Positions 9,874 to 22,849 of a stretch of DNA of 55,141 bases are shown here, in pieces; position 1 is the first letter of the stretch, and each line of letters starts with the position of its first letter. The position numbers and the translations under genes were made by a program. The notes beneath the pieces are model-generated. The model made no database searches, had not been told where the DNA came from, and saw nothing but the letters and a program-made list of their open reading frames with translations. The DNA is taken from positions 1 to 55,141 of the forward strand of contig CACAYA010000005.1 in the NCBI GenBank assembly GCA_902536575.1, written 5' to 3'. This DNA is from an uncultured Pelagibacteraceae bacterium. GTDB lineage: Bacteria; Pseudomonadota; Alphaproteobacteria; Pelagibacterales; Pelagibacteraceae.

Positions 9874-12792
9874 ATGTCTTCATCAAAAAATCTTGAATTT
9901 GAAAAAACTTCATTCTTAAATAAATCTAATAGTGCATTTATTGAGCAAATGTATCTTAAGTTTATCAATAAAGATCCTGAATTACCTGAGAGCTGGGCAA
10001 ATTATTTTGAGGGTATAGGTGAAGAGATAAAAGTTATTGCTACAGAAATAAATGGGCCTTCTTGGGGGCCTTCAAAAGTAAAAATAGATATTGATGAATT
10101 ACAAAAAAAAATAGAGATAGAGGATAACAATAAAGTAAATAATGAAAAAATAGATTCATCAGAAAAATTTAATTTTCAATTACTTGCAGACTCTAATAAA
10201 GATTCCATAAGTGCTGTTGCCTTAATACGTGCTTACAGATTGAGAGGACATTTATTAGCAAATTTAGATCCACTAGAAATGAGAGAGTCTGAGTATCTTG
10301 ATGAATTACATCCTGAATTTTATGGTTTTAAAAAACAGAATTATGAAAAGAAAATTTTCTTAAATGGAGTAATTAATAAAAAATATGCAAATATTAAAGA
10401 AATACTAAAATTTTTAAAAAAAACATATTGTGGAAATATTGGTTATGAGTTTATGCATGTTTCAAATCCAGTTGAGAGAAAATGGTTTAGAGACAGAATA
10501 GAGCAAGATCAAAATGCTTTAAACTTTACCAAGAACGGTAAAGAGGCAATACTAAATAAACTTGTACAAGCAGAAGGTTTTGAAAAATTTTTAGCTACTA
10601 AATATGTTGGTACAAAAAGATTTGGTCTTGATGGAGGTGAAAGTTTAATACCAGCTCTTGAGCAAATCATTAAAATTGGTGGGCAAAATCAGATTAAAGA
10701 GGTTAAAATTGGAATGTCTCATAGAGGTAGACTTAATGTTTTGGCAAATGTGTTACAAAAATCATATAAAAGAATATTTAATGAATTTGCAGGGGAAGTA
10801 AGCTCAGACTCTGAGGAAAGTGCAGGAGATGTTAAATATCATCTTGGTGCATCTTCAGATAGGCAGTTTGATGGAAACTCTGTTCACGTAAGTTTAACAG
10901 ATAATCCCTCTCATTTAGAAGCTGTTAATCCAGTAGTTTTAGGACAAACAAGAGCAAAGCAATTTTTTCATAAAGATAAAGAAAGAAATAAAGTTATACC
11001 TATTCTTATTCATGGAGACGCAGCGTTTGCTGGTCAAGGAGTGGTAGCAGAATGTTTTGCCATGTCGGGACTACCTGGCCATAATACGGGTGGTACCATT
11101 CATATTATAGTAAATAATCAAATCGGATTCACTACTAGTCCTAGATTTGCTAGATCATCCCCATATCCATCAGATGTTGCAAAAATGGTTGAAGCTCCAA
11201 TTCTTCACGTAAACGGAGACGACCCAGAAGCAGTTGTTTATGCGACTAGAATTGCTACTGAGTTTAGACTAAAGTTTAATAGAGATGTTGTAGTCGACCT
11301 AATTTGCTATAGAAGGTTCGGACATAACGAAGGGGACGAGCCTTCATTTACTCAGCCGTTAATGTATAAAAAAATTAGATCACATCCAAGTGTTTACAAG
11401 ATTTATGGAAGCAAACTAGTTAACGAAAATTCAATTACCCAAAATCTTTTAGATCAAAATGTAAAAGGATTTAAAGATTTATTGGATGAACAATATAAAA
11501 GTGCAAAAGATTACAAACCTAAAATAGAATGGTTTGAGGGGTCATGGTCTAGATATAAACCTGAAAAAGGTAAAGATAAAAGAGGTGTGACTGGTTTTGA
11601 CGAAAATAAATTAAAAGAAATTTCAGACAGAATTAATACTATTCCCACTGAAATTAATATTCATAAAACTATTTCTAAAATTTTGAACACCAGAAAAAAT
11701 TCAGTAGACAAAGGTTTTGATATTGATTGGTCTACAGCAGAAGCACTAGCTTTTGGCTCTTTACTTGAAGAAGGTTATCCAGTGAGACTAGTTGGTCAAG
11801 ACTCTGGAAGAGGAACATTTAGTCAAAGACATTCAGTTTTAAGAGATCAGAATGATAATTCTAGATATATTCCGTTAAACAATATTTCAAATAAACAAAA
11901 AAAATTTGAAGTAGTTGATAGTTTTTTATCTGAACTTGCAGTTTTGGGATTCGAATATGGCTATAGTTTAGTTGAGCCTAATACGTTAACTTTGTGGGAA
12001 GCCCAATTTGGAGATTTTGCCAATGGTGCACAAGTTGTGATTGATCAATTTATTGCATCAGGTGAAAGAAAGTGGAACAGAGCATCAGGATTAGTGATGT
12101 TATTACCTCATGCTTATGAAGGACAAGGACCAGAACACTCTTCTGCAAGATTAGAAAGATTTTTACAACTCTGCTCAAATGATAATATGCAAGTATTAAA
12201 TTGTACTACTCCTGCTAATTATTTTCATGCTTTACGAAGACAAATGCATAGAGATTTTAGAAAGCCATTAATAATTATGACACCAAAATCTTTATTAAGA
12301 AATAAATTCTGTGTCTCAAATTTAAACGATTTTAATAAAGAAAATACGTTTCATAGAATATTATGGGATCACGCAATTGATCCGAAAGCAGATGGTTTTA
12401 TTAAGCTCAAAGATAGTTCAAAGATAAAAAAGGTAATTTTATGTTCTGGAAAAATATATTTTGATCTTTTGGACGCTAGAGAAAAACTTAAAAAAGATGA
12501 TGTGATAATTTTTAGAGTTGAACAACTATACCCTTTTCCAGCAAAAGCTCTTGCAAATGAGCTAAAACCATACGTAAAAAATGCTAATTTTTTCTGGTGC
12601 CAAGAAGAGCCTAAGAATATGGGTGCCTGGTTTTCGGTTAGAGATTATATCCAATGGACATTAGATAGTTTAAAGGCTAATAATAACAAAATTTCTTATA
12701 TAGGAAGAAGCCCAGATGCAAGTCCAGCAACCGGATATGCTAAAAGGCACAATTCTCAACAACAAGAAATAATAAATAAGGTTTTTGAATAA
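9874..12792 (+). CDS. sucA: 2-oxoglutarate dehydrogenase E1
   Basis: 972 aa; ALIRAYRLRGHLLANLDPL, HGDAAFAGQGVVAE, GHNEGDEPSFTQP. Confidence 0.98.
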   Translation: MSSSKNLEFEKTSFLNKSNSAFIEQMYLKFINKDPELPESWANYFEGIGEEIKVIATEINGPSWGPSKVKIDIDELQKKIEIEDNNKVNNEKIDSSEKFNFQLLADSNKDSISAVALIRAYRLRGHLLANLDPLEMRESEYLDELHPEFYGFKKQNYEKKIFLNGVINKKYANIKEILKFLKKTYCGNIGYEFMHVSNPVERKWFRDRIEQDQNALNFTKNGKEAILNKLVQAEGFEKFLATKYVGTKRFGLDGGESLIPALEQIIKIGGQNQIKEVKIGMSHRGRLNVLANVLQKSYKRIFNEFAGEVSSDSEESAGDVKYHLGASSDRQFDGNSVHVSLTDNPSHLEAVNPVVLGQTRAKQFFHKDKERNKVIPILIHGDAAFAGQGVVAECFAMSGLPGHNTGGTIHIIVNNQIGFTTSPRFARSSPYPSDVAKMVEAPILHVNGDDPEAVVYATRIATEFRLKFNRDVVVDLICYRRFGHNEGDEPSFTQPLMYKKIRSHPSVYKIYGSKLVNENSITQNLLDQNVKGFKDLLDEQYKSAKDYKPKIEWFEGSWSRYKPEKGKDKRGVTGFDENKLKEISDRINTIPTEINIHKTISKILNTRKNSVDKGFDIDWSTAEALAFGSLLEEGYPVRLVGQDSGRGTFSQRHSVLRDQNDNSRYIPLNNISNKQKKFEVVDSFLSELAVLGFEYGYSLVEPNTLTLWEAQFGDFANGAQVVIDQFIASGERKWNRASGLVMLLPHAYEGQGPEHSSARLERFLQLCSNDNMQVLNCTTPANYFHALRRQMHRDFRKPLIIMTPKSLLRNKFCVSNLNDFNKENTFHRILWDHAIDPKADGFIKLKDSSKIKKVILCSGKIYFDLLDAREKLKKDDVIIFRVEQLYPFPAKALANELKPYVKNANFFWCQEEPKNMGAWFSVRDYIQWTLDSLKANNNKISYIGRSPDASPATGYAKRHNSQQQEIINKVFE

Positions 12793-12798
12793 ATTGTA

Positions 12799-14103
12799 AT
12801 GAGTGAAAAAATTGTAGTTCCTGCACTTGGAGAGAGTATAACCGAAGCAACAGTGGCTAAATGGTTAAAAAATGCAGGAGATTCTGTTGATGCAGACGAA
12901 CCAATAGTTGAACTTGAAACAGATAAAGTAAATTTAGAAGTCCCCTCTCCAATAACAGGAGTATTATCTGAAATAAATTCTAAAGATGGATCAGTAGTTG
13001 AAGTAGGAGCTTTATTGGGTTCTGTTTCTGAAAATGGTAGTGGCGTTAAACCTAGCCCTAAAAAGAAAAAAGAAGTTAAAAAAGAAGATATCAAATCTAC
13101 TGAAAATAATGTGATTAAATTAGACCCAATTAAAAAAGAACCAAAAGTTTTTGAAGAGACTTCTAAAGCTGAGGAGCAAAGTGAAAAACCTTTAGTATTA
13201 ACCGATGAAGTTGAAGAGGCAGCACCACTTATTAATAACATTCAGAACCAAACATTGTCACCAGCTGTTCGAAAAATTGTTAATGAAAACAACATAGACT
13301 TAGCTACCGTTCAAGGCTCGGGAAAAGATGGACGAGTTCTTAAAGGTGATTTGATAAGTATGATGGGAGCAAACCCAAAACCTTCAGAGAGAAAAATTCA
13401 ATACGGTCAAGAAGAAAGAATCAAGATGACTAGACTTAGACAAACTATTGCTAAGAGATTAAAGCAAGCTCAAGAAAATGCAGCCTTATTAACAACATTC
13501 AATGAAGTCGACATGACAAATATTATGGAAATGAGAAAAGAAAATCAGAAAGATTTTCAATCTAGATATAATATTAAACTTGGCTTTATGTCGTTTTTTG
13601 TTAAAGCATGTGTTGTTGCCCTAAAGAATTTTCCAGCAGTGAATGCAGAAATTGATGGCGATGAAATAGTTTACAAAAATTATTATAATATTAGTTTTGC
13701 AGTTGGAACTGACAAAGGTTTAGTCGTGCCAGTTTTAAGAAATGCAGACGAGTTATCTTTTGCTGATATCGAAAAAAATATTAAAGAAATTTCTGAAAAA
13801 GCAAAAAATGGAAAGTTAGTAATCGAGGATCTTCAAGGAGGAACATTCACAATAAGTAATGGTGGAGTTTATGGGTCTATGCTTTCAACGCCTATATTAA
13901 ACCTTCCACAATCAGGGGTACTAGGAATGCATAATATTGTTGAAAGACCTGCCGTTGTTGATGGAGAAATTAAAATAAGACCAATAATGTACTTAGCATT
14001 GTCGTATGATCATAGAATTATTGATGGTAAAGAGTCAGTATCATTTCTTAAAATGATAAAAGAAAATTTAGAAGACCCAAGAAGGTTGTTTTTGGATATT
14101 TAG
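12799..14103 (+). CDS. sucB: dihydrolipoamide succinyltransferase E2
   Basis: Lipoyl domain [15 protein letters not shown]-terminal [18 protein letters not shown]. Confidence 0.97.
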   Translation: MSEKIVVPALGESITEATVAKWLKNAGDSVDADEPIVELETDKVNLEVPSPITGVLSEINSKDGSVVEVGALLGSVSENGSGVKPSPKKKKEVKKEDIKSTENNVIKLDPIKKEPKVFEETSKAEEQSEKPLVLTDEVEEAAPLINNIQNQTLSPAVRKIVNENNIDLATVQGSGKDGRVLKGDLISMMGANPKPSERKIQYGQEERIKMTRLRQTIAKRLKQAQENAALLTTFNEVDMTNIMEMRKENQKDFQSRYNIKLGFMSFFVKACVVALKNFPAVNAEIDGDEIVYKNYYNISFAVGTDKGLVVPVLRNADELSFADIEKNIKEISEKAKNGKLVIEDLQGGTFTISNGGVYGSMLSTPILNLPQSGVLGMHNIVERPAVVDGEIKIRPIMYLALSYDHRIIDGKESVSFLKMIKENLEDPRRLFLDI

Positions 14104-15504
14104 ATGTCAGAAAAATTTCAAGCAGTAGTAATTGGTGGTGGACCTGGTGGATATGTTTGTGCGATTAGACTTTCTCAATTAGGATTGAAAACAGCATGTA
14201 TAGAATCTAGAGGATCTTTAGGAGGCACTTGTTTAAATGTTGGCTGTATACCATCAAAGAGTTTGTTAAATTTATCTGAAGAATTTCATAAAGTTAAGGG
14301 TTTGGCTAACAAAGGAATAGAAGTAGGAGATGTTAAGCTAAACCTTGATAAAATGATGAAAAGTAAAGATAAAGCTGTAACTGTTCTTACAAAAGGGGTT
14401 GAATTTTTATTTAAGAAAAACAAAGTAACTTATTTCAAAGGTTATGGAAGTTTCAAATCTCAAAACGAAATTTCAATTAAGGACAATGAAAATAAAGAGA
14501 CTATTATACAATCTGAAAAAACTATAATAGCAACAGGATCTGTAGCTACTTCTTTACCAGGAATTGAAATCGATGAACAAAAAATAGTTTCTTCGACTGG
14601 TGCATTAAAATTTGAAAAAGTTCCGAATAAAATGGTTGTTGTAGGCGGCGGTTATATTGGATTAGAAATGGGATCGGTTTGGTCAAGACTGGGTTCTGAA
14701 GTGCAGGTGGTAGAGTTTTTAGATCACATCACACCTGGTATGGATAAAGAAATATCCTCAGAATTCATGAAAATTTTAAAGAAACAAGGCATAAAGTTTA
14801 ATATGCAAAATAAAGTTGAGACAATAAAAAAAAACAAATCTGGAGTTGTAGTATCCACTGTAGATAAAGAAGGAAATAAGAATAATTTTGAAACTGACGT
14901 TGTTTTAATTTCTGTTGGTAGAAAGGCAAATACTGAGGGCTTAAATTTAGAGACTATTGGAGTTGAACTGGATGATAGAAAAAGAATTAAAACTGACAAA
15001 TCTTTTAAAACAAATTTAGAGAATATATATGCAATTGGTGATGTAATATCAGGACCCATGCTTGCTCACAAAGCTGAAGATGAAGGAGTTGCTGTTGCTG
15101 AAAATATTGCAGGACAATCAGGACATGTCAATTATGATACTATTCCAGGCGTTGTATATACTACTCCAGAAGTTGCAGCGATTGGAAAAACTGAGGAACA
15201 ATTAAAAGATTCTAAAATGAAATATAAAGTTGGAAAATTTTCATTTATGGCCAACTCAAGAGCAAAAGCTATTGATGATGCAGAGGGATTTGTGAAAATT
15301 TTAGCTGATGAAAAAACAGATAAAGTACTAGGTGCCCATATAATAGGCCCACATGCAGGCGAGCTAATTGCTGAAATTGGTGTTGCTATGGAATTTGGCG
15401 CCAGCTCAGAGGATATCGCACGTACATGCCACGCTCACCCAACTTTTTCAGAAGCAGTAAAAGAAGCAGCTTTATCAGTAGATAAAAGAGCAATACACTC
15501 TTAA
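14104..15504 (+). CDS. lpdA: dihydrolipoamide dehydrogenase
   Basis: GGTCLNVGCIPSK redox motif, HAHPTFSE C-terminus. Confidence 0.97.
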   Translation: MSEKFQAVVIGGGPGGYVCAIRLSQLGLKTACIESRGSLGGTCLNVGCIPSKSLLNLSEEFHKVKGLANKGIEVGDVKLNLDKMMKSKDKAVTVLTKGVEFLFKKNKVTYFKGYGSFKSQNEISIKDNENKETIIQSEKTIIATGSVATSLPGIEIDEQKIVSSTGALKFEKVPNKMVVVGGGYIGLEMGSVWSRLGSEVQVVEFLDHITPGMDKEISSEFMKILKKQGIKFNMQNKVETIKKNKSGVVVSTVDKEGNKNNFETDVVLISVGRKANTEGLNLETIGVELDDRKRIKTDKSFKTNLENIYAIGDVISGPMLAHKAEDEGVAVAENIAGQSGHVNYDTIPGVVYTTPEVAAIGKTEEQLKDSKMKYKVGKFSFMANSRAKAIDDAEGFVKILADEKTDKVLGAHIIGPHAGELIAEIGVAMEFGASSEDIARTCHAHPTFSEAVKEAALSVDKRAIHS

Positions 15505-15525
15505 TTTTTTTTCATATTATAAAAT

Positions 15526-17481
15526 ATGAAATATCCGATTCTATTACCAAATATATTTAATTATCCATTTACATATGAAAGTAATTTAGATTTAAAAATT
15601 GGCGAATATGTATCAGTACCCTTTGGTAAAAATAAACTTACTGGAGTGGTGTGGGATAAATTAGAGGAAAATGAACGAAAAAAATTTAAATTAAAAAAAG
15701 TTTTTAAGAAACTACAAGTTAAACCACTAAAAAAAACAACTATAAACTTTTTAAATTGGTTTTCAGAATACAATATTATTCCAAAGGGCATGGCTTTAAA
15801 ATTGATGCTATTGAGCAACAATGCAATTGAAGACAACATAAAAAATAATTTTAAAGTTTTTGAGAGCAATATAAAAAATAATTCAATAAAACTCTCTGAG
15901 GACCAAAAGAAATCTCTGAAGGAAATGGTCGTTTTAAACAATAAATTTAGAGTTCACGTATTACAAGGAACAACTGGCTCTGGAAAAACTTTTGTTTATT
16001 TTGAGGCATTAAAATCAATAATAAAGAAGGGCTTTCAAGGCTTAATATTATTACCAGAGATAGGACTAACGGGCCAATTTGAGCAAAAATTTGTTGAATA
16101 TTTTGGTTTTAATCCAGCTGTCTGGCATTCGGGAGTATCAAAAAAGAAAAAAGAAATAATATGGAATGGAATTTCTAATGGAAAAATTCAAGTTATAATT
16201 GGAGCAAGATCATCTTTATTTTTACCATTTAAAAAACTTGGAATAATTATTGTTGATGAAGAACACGATCAATCATTTAAGCAAGATGAGGGGATAACAT
16301 ACAACGCGAGAGATATGGCTATAGCAAGAGCATCATTTGAAAATATTCCAATAAATCTTATAACAGCAGTTCCATCTGTTGAAACATATGAAAATATAAA
16401 AAAAGGAAAATATGGTTTATCTAGATTAAACCAGAGATACCAAAATGCATCTCTACCTAATTATGAAATTATAAATTTAAATAATTCTAAGTTGGAAAAA
16501 CAATCGTGGTTATCAAATGAAATTATTAAAAAGGTAAAATCTCACCTAGAAAAAAAGGATCAAGTTTTATTTTTTTTAAACAGACGTGGGTTTTCACCAC
16601 ATGTATTATGCAATAAATGTTACACAAGTTTTTCATGCCCAAACTGTAGTATCAATTTAGTTTATCATAAAAATAAAGCTAATTTGCTTTGTCATTACTG
16701 TGGATATAAATCTCATTTAAAAAGAGACTGTTCAAAAGATGGAAATTGTGAACTTATTTTTAGTGGTCCTGGTGTTGAAAGAATATCAGATGAAGTAAAA
16801 AGAAAATTCCCAGATAAGAAAATTGAAATTTTTTCAAGCGATACAATGAATAAAAAAGATTCAATGAATAAGTTGGATAAAATTATTAAAAATGAAACTA
16901 ATATTTTAGTTGGAACTCAATTAATTTCAAAAGGTTTTCATTTTCCAAGTTTAAATTGCATTGTAGTTGTTGATATCGATCTTTCATCTCAAGGACACGA
17001 TTTGAGAGGAGCTGAAAAGAATTTACAACTTTATCACCAACTTTCAGGAAGAGCGGGCAGAACAGGAAAACCAGCTACAGTTTATTTTCAAACTTACAAT
17101 CATGATACAAAAGTGATAGATGATATTACAAATAAAAATCCTAATATTTTTTTAGAAAGAGAGTTAGAGATTAGAAAAAAAAATAAACTTCCACCTTTTC
17201 AAAGATTTATCTCACTAATTCTTACAGGTGAGAATGAGCATAAATTAGAAACAGAGGCTTTAGGATTTAAAAATTTTATAGAAACTAAAATTGAAGGAAA
17301 AGTATTAGGCCCAGTAAATGCACCTATATTTAGATTGAAGAGAAAATTTAGAGTTAGACTGTTAATAAGAGGAATTAAATCAATGAAAGTACAAAACTCA
17401 ATTGCAAAAATTATACCAAATTATAAGTTTGCATCTGGAATAAAACTTTCAGTTGATGTTGACCCTATAAACTTCAATTAA
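15526..17481 (+). CDS. priA: primosomal protein N' (PriA helicase)
   Basis: GTTGSGKT, DEEHDQSFKQ, Cys-rich zinc region CNKC..CPNC..CHYC. Confidence 0.95.
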   Translation: MKYPILLPNIFNYPFTYESNLDLKIGEYVSVPFGKNKLTGVVWDKLEENERKKFKLKKVFKKLQVKPLKKTTINFLNWFSEYNIIPKGMALKLMLLSNNAIEDNIKNNFKVFESNIKNNSIKLSEDQKKSLKEMVVLNNKFRVHVLQGTTGSGKTFVYFEALKSIIKKGFQGLILLPEIGLTGQFEQKFVEYFGFNPAVWHSGVSKKKKEIIWNGISNGKIQVIIGARSSLFLPFKKLGIIIVDEEHDQSFKQDEGITYNARDMAIARASFENIPINLITAVPSVETYENIKKGKYGLSRLNQRYQNASLPNYEIINLNNSKLEKQSWLSNEIIKKVKSHLEKKDQVLFFLNRRGFSPHVLCNKCYTSFSCPNCSINLVYHKNKANLLCHYCGYKSHLKRDCSKDGNCELIFSGPGVERISDEVKRKFPDKKIEIFSSDTMNKKDSMNKLDKIIKNETNILVGTQLISKGFHFPSLNCIVVVDIDLSSQGHDLRGAEKNLQLYHQLSGRAGRTGKPATVYFQTYNHDTKVIDDITNKNPNIFLERELEIRKKNKLPPFQRFISLILTGENEHKLETEALGFKNFIETKIEGKVLGPVNAPIFRLKRKFRVRLLIRGIKSMKVQNSIAKIIPNYKFASGIKLSVDVDPINFN

Positions 17482-17500
17482 TGAGTAAAAAAACGCCTTT

Positions 17501-17529
17501 TTAACAAATCGGTTACTTGAAGACATAAA
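17501..17529 (+). promoter_or_regulatory. candidate promoter for the atp operon (TTAACA-N17-CATAAA)
   Basis: -35 at 17501-17506, -10 at 17524-17529, 17 bp spacer, in the 108 bp gap before atpH. Confidence 0.35.
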
Positions 17530-17589
17530 GGTCATATGCTAATTAAGGCCTGATTTTAATTTAATCTTCAACATTATAGAGGAACAAAG

Positions 17590-18147
17590 TTGAGCAAGGA
17601 CACAGGATTTTCAATAACTTCAGCCGAAAGATATTCGCTTGCACTTTACGAGCTATCTAATGAGAGCAATCTTTTGACTCAAATTGAGAAACAGTGTTCA
17701 TCTGTCCTAGAATTGATAAACACAAGTGATGAATTTAAAAATTTAATTAAAGATCCAACAACAAAACAGTATGATTTATTAAAGATTACAAATTCAATTT
17801 CAGAAAATTATAAATTTGAAACCTTATTTAAAAATTTTTTAAACTTTTTAATACAAAAAAGAAGGTTCTTTTTCTTAGAGAGAATTCTTAAAAGTTTTGT
17901 TGAGATATGTTCAAAAAAAAGAGGTGAACTTAAGGCAGAATTAAAATCAGCAAAAGAATTATCTAATGATGAAATAACTAAAATTACAGAGGAGCTTTCT
18001 AAGAATTTTAGCTCAAAAATAAAATTAAACTATAAATATGATAAAAGTTTAATAGGAGGTTTAGTACTGCAAGTAGGAAGTACTATGGTTGATACCTCAA
18101 TTAAAAATAAATTACAACAAATTGAAAATAGAATGATAGAGGCATAA
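17590..18147 (+). CDS. atpH: F0F1 ATP synthase delta subunit
   Basis: SAERYSLALYELS..., position upstream of atpA; TTG start preceded by GAGGAA. Confidence 0.93.
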   Translation: MSKDTGFSITSAERYSLALYELSNESNLLTQIEKQCSSVLELINTSDEFKNLIKDPTTKQYDLLKITNSISENYKFETLFKNFLNFLIQKRRFFFLERILKSFVEICSKKRGELKAELKSAKELSNDEITKITEELSKNFSSKIKLNYKYDKSLIGGLVLQVGSTMVDTSIKNKLQQIENRMIEA

Positions 18148-19683
18148 ATGGAAATCAATCCTTCAGAAGTTACAAAAATATTAAAAGAACAAATTAAAAA
18201 TTTTGGTGAAAAGACCGAGGTTACTGAAGTCGGCCAAGTATTATCTGTTGGAGATGGTATTGCTAGAATTTATGGCTTAGATAATGTTCAGGCCGGTGAG
18301 ATGGTTGAGTTTGCTGATGGTTCAAAAGGCATGGCTCTTAACTTGGAAAGTGAAAATGTTGGTGTTGTAATTTTTGGTGACGACAGAAATATTAAAGAGG
18401 GTGATGTAGTTAAAAGAACAGGAAACATTGTTGATACACCAGTAGGAAAAGAACTTTTAGGTAGAGTGGTTGATGGTCTTGGAAATCCAATTGATGGAAA
18501 AGGAGCGCTTGATAAAAGTGTTAAAAAAACAAGAGTAGAAGTTAAAGCCCCTGGTATTATCCCAAGACAATCAGTTAGTGAACCAATGCAAACTGGTTTA
18601 AAATCAATTGATAGTTTGGTGCCAATTGGAAGAGGTCAAAGAGAATTAATTATTGGAGATAGACAGACAGGTAAAACTGCTGTTGCTGTAGATGCAATTA
18701 TAAATCAGAAAAAAATTAATGAGTCAGGTGATGAGAAACAAAAATTATACTGTATCTATGTTGCGGTAGGTCAAAAAAGATCAACAGTGAGACAAATTCA
18801 AAAAACTTTAGAAGAAGCTGGAGCAATGGAATATACAACTATTGTTGCTGCTACAGCATCAGATTCAGCGCCTCTACAATTTTTAGCTCCTTATACAGGT
18901 TGCGCAATGGGCGAATACTTTAGGGATAATGGAATGCACGCGTTAATTATTTACGATGATCTATCGAAGCAAGCGGTTGCATATAGACAAATGTCTCTTC
19001 TTTTAAGAAGACCTCCAGGAAGGGAAGCTTACCCAGGAGATGTATTTTATCTGCACAGTAGATTATTAGAAAGAGCTGCAAAACTTAGTGATGAACATGG
19101 GGGAGGATCATTAACTGCACTTCCAATAATTGAAACACAAGGAGGAGATGTTTCTGCATTTATTCCAACAAATGTGATTTCAATTACAGATGGCCAAATT
19201 TTTTTAGAAACAGAGCTCTTTAATCAAGGTATTAGACCAGCAATTAACGTTGGATTATCTGTATCGAGGGTTGGATCTTCAGCTCAAACAAAAGCCATGA
19301 AAAAAGTATCAGGCTCCATGAAACTTGAGTTAGCTCAGTATAGAGAAATGGCTGCTTTTGCTCAATTTGGATCAGATTTAGATGCTTCTACACAACAGCT
19401 ACTTAATAGAGGTTCAAAACTGACAGAACTTTTAAAACAAAAACAATATTCACCACTGACAGTCGCAGAGCAAGTAGTATCTGTTTTTTGTGGAGTTAAA
19501 GGTTATTTGGATGATATAGATTTAAAAGATATTGCAGAGTTTGAAACAAAAATAATTGAAAAATGCAAATCTGATAAGCCTGAAATAATTGACTCTATCC
19601 AAAGTTCTGGAAAACTTGAAGAAGATAAAGAAAAACTATTAATAGAAGTAATTACTCAACTTAAACAAAACCTTAAATCATAA
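18148..19683 (+). CDS. atpA: ATP synthase alpha subunit
   Basis: [13 protein letters not shown], canonical full-length alpha. Confidence 0.99.
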   Translation: MEINPSEVTKILKEQIKNFGEKTEVTEVGQVLSVGDGIARIYGLDNVQAGEMVEFADGSKGMALNLESENVGVVIFGDDRNIKEGDVVKRTGNIVDTPVGKELLGRVVDGLGNPIDGKGALDKSVKKTRVEVKAPGIIPRQSVSEPMQTGLKSIDSLVPIGRGQRELIIGDRQTGKTAVAVDAIINQKKINESGDEKQKLYCIYVAVGQKRSTVRQIQKTLEEAGAMEYTTIVAATASDSAPLQFLAPYTGCAMGEYFRDNGMHALIIYDDLSKQAVAYRQMSLLLRRPPGREAYPGDVFYLHSRLLERAAKLSDEHGGGSLTALPIIETQGGDVSAFIPTNVISITDGQIFLETELFNQGIRPAINVGLSVSRVGSSAQTKAMKKVSGSMKLELAQYREMAAFAQFGSDLDASTQQLLNRGSKLTELLKQKQYSPLTVAEQVVSVFCGVKGYLDDIDLKDIAEFETKIIEKCKSDKPEIIDSIQSSGKLEEDKEKLLIEVITQLKQNLKS

Positions 19684-19689
19684 TAATAA

Positions 19690-21985
<2,296 letters not shown>

Positions 21986-21986
<1 letters not shown>

Positions 21987-22378
21987 TGAGCGAAGAGTTT
22001 AAAATTGAAATTGTAAATCCAGAAAAATCTTTTTTAGTAAAAGATGACGTCTCTGAAGTTGTTGTACCTGCCTATGAAGGAGAAATGGGAATATTGAAAG
22101 ATCATATTTCAATTATTTCTTTTTTAAAGCCTGGAATTATTAAAATTTTATCAAAATCAGGTGATGAAAGTTATTATATTGAAGATGGTATTGTTGAATT
22201 TAAAAATAATAATCTTTCAATTCTAACTAGCTCCATATTTAATATTGCTGATATGGATAAATCCAAACAACAAGATTTATTGAAACAAGCGGAGGAAGAA
22301 TCTGGTAAGGAAGAAATAAGTGACCAGTCTAAGTATTTAATTGATCAAAAAATCGAAGTTTTAAAAACTCTCAATTAG
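21986..22378 (+). CDS. atpC: ATP synthase epsilon subunit
   Basis: Position; VVPAYEGEMGILKDHISIISFLKPG. Confidence 0.95.
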
Positions 22379-22848
22379 ATAAAGTTTCGAACTTTTTCTT
22401 GTATTTCTTTGTAAACTTCTAACTTAAAGTCTACTACTACCTTGGTTAGTTGATTTAGCTCTATCCATTTCCAATCTAAAAACTCTGGATGATGAGTGTT
22501 AATATCTATTTCTTTATCATCACCAGTAAATCTCATCAAAAACCACTTTTGTTTCTGCCCTCTATATTTACCCTTCCAAATAATACCTAGCAGACGTTCT
22601 GGAAGTTCATAAGTTATCATACCATCTAACTCTTTCATTAATTTAACACTTTTGATACTAGTTTCTTCTTCTAGCTCTCTATAAGCAGCCTTTAAAAAAT
22701 CTTCACCAGAGTCAACTCCTCCCTGAGGCATCTGCCAAAAATCTTTTGGATTATCAATTCTCTTTGCTACGAATACTTTGTTTTCTTTATTTAAAACTAC
22801 AATTCCCACACCACTTCTTAATGGTAAGGTACTATATTTCTTATCCAT
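22375..22848 (-). CDS. rppH: RNA pyrophosphohydrolase (Nudix)
   Basis: LPLRSGVGIVVLN, Nudix box GGVDSGEDFLKAAYRELEEETS. Confidence 0.93.
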   Translation of the reverse strand: MDKKYSTLPLRSGVGIVVLNKENKVFVAKRIDNPKDFWQMPQGGVDSGEDFLKAAYRELEEETSIKSVKLMKELDGMITYELPERLLGIIWKGKYRGQKQKWFLMRFTGDDKEIDINTHHPEFLDWKWIELNQLTKVVVDFKLEVYKEIQEKVRNFI

Positions 22849-22849
22849 G

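Noticed and set aside
12756-13241. 161 aa minus-strand ORF opposite sucA end/sucB
   Set aside because: Antisense to a certain sucB lipoyl/linker region, S/T-rich low-complexity translation, no recognisable domain; shadow ORF.
17482-17589. Possible tRNA or small RNA in the priA-atpH gap
   Set aside because: No cloverleaf or conserved T-loop seen; only a plausible promoter and a UTR.
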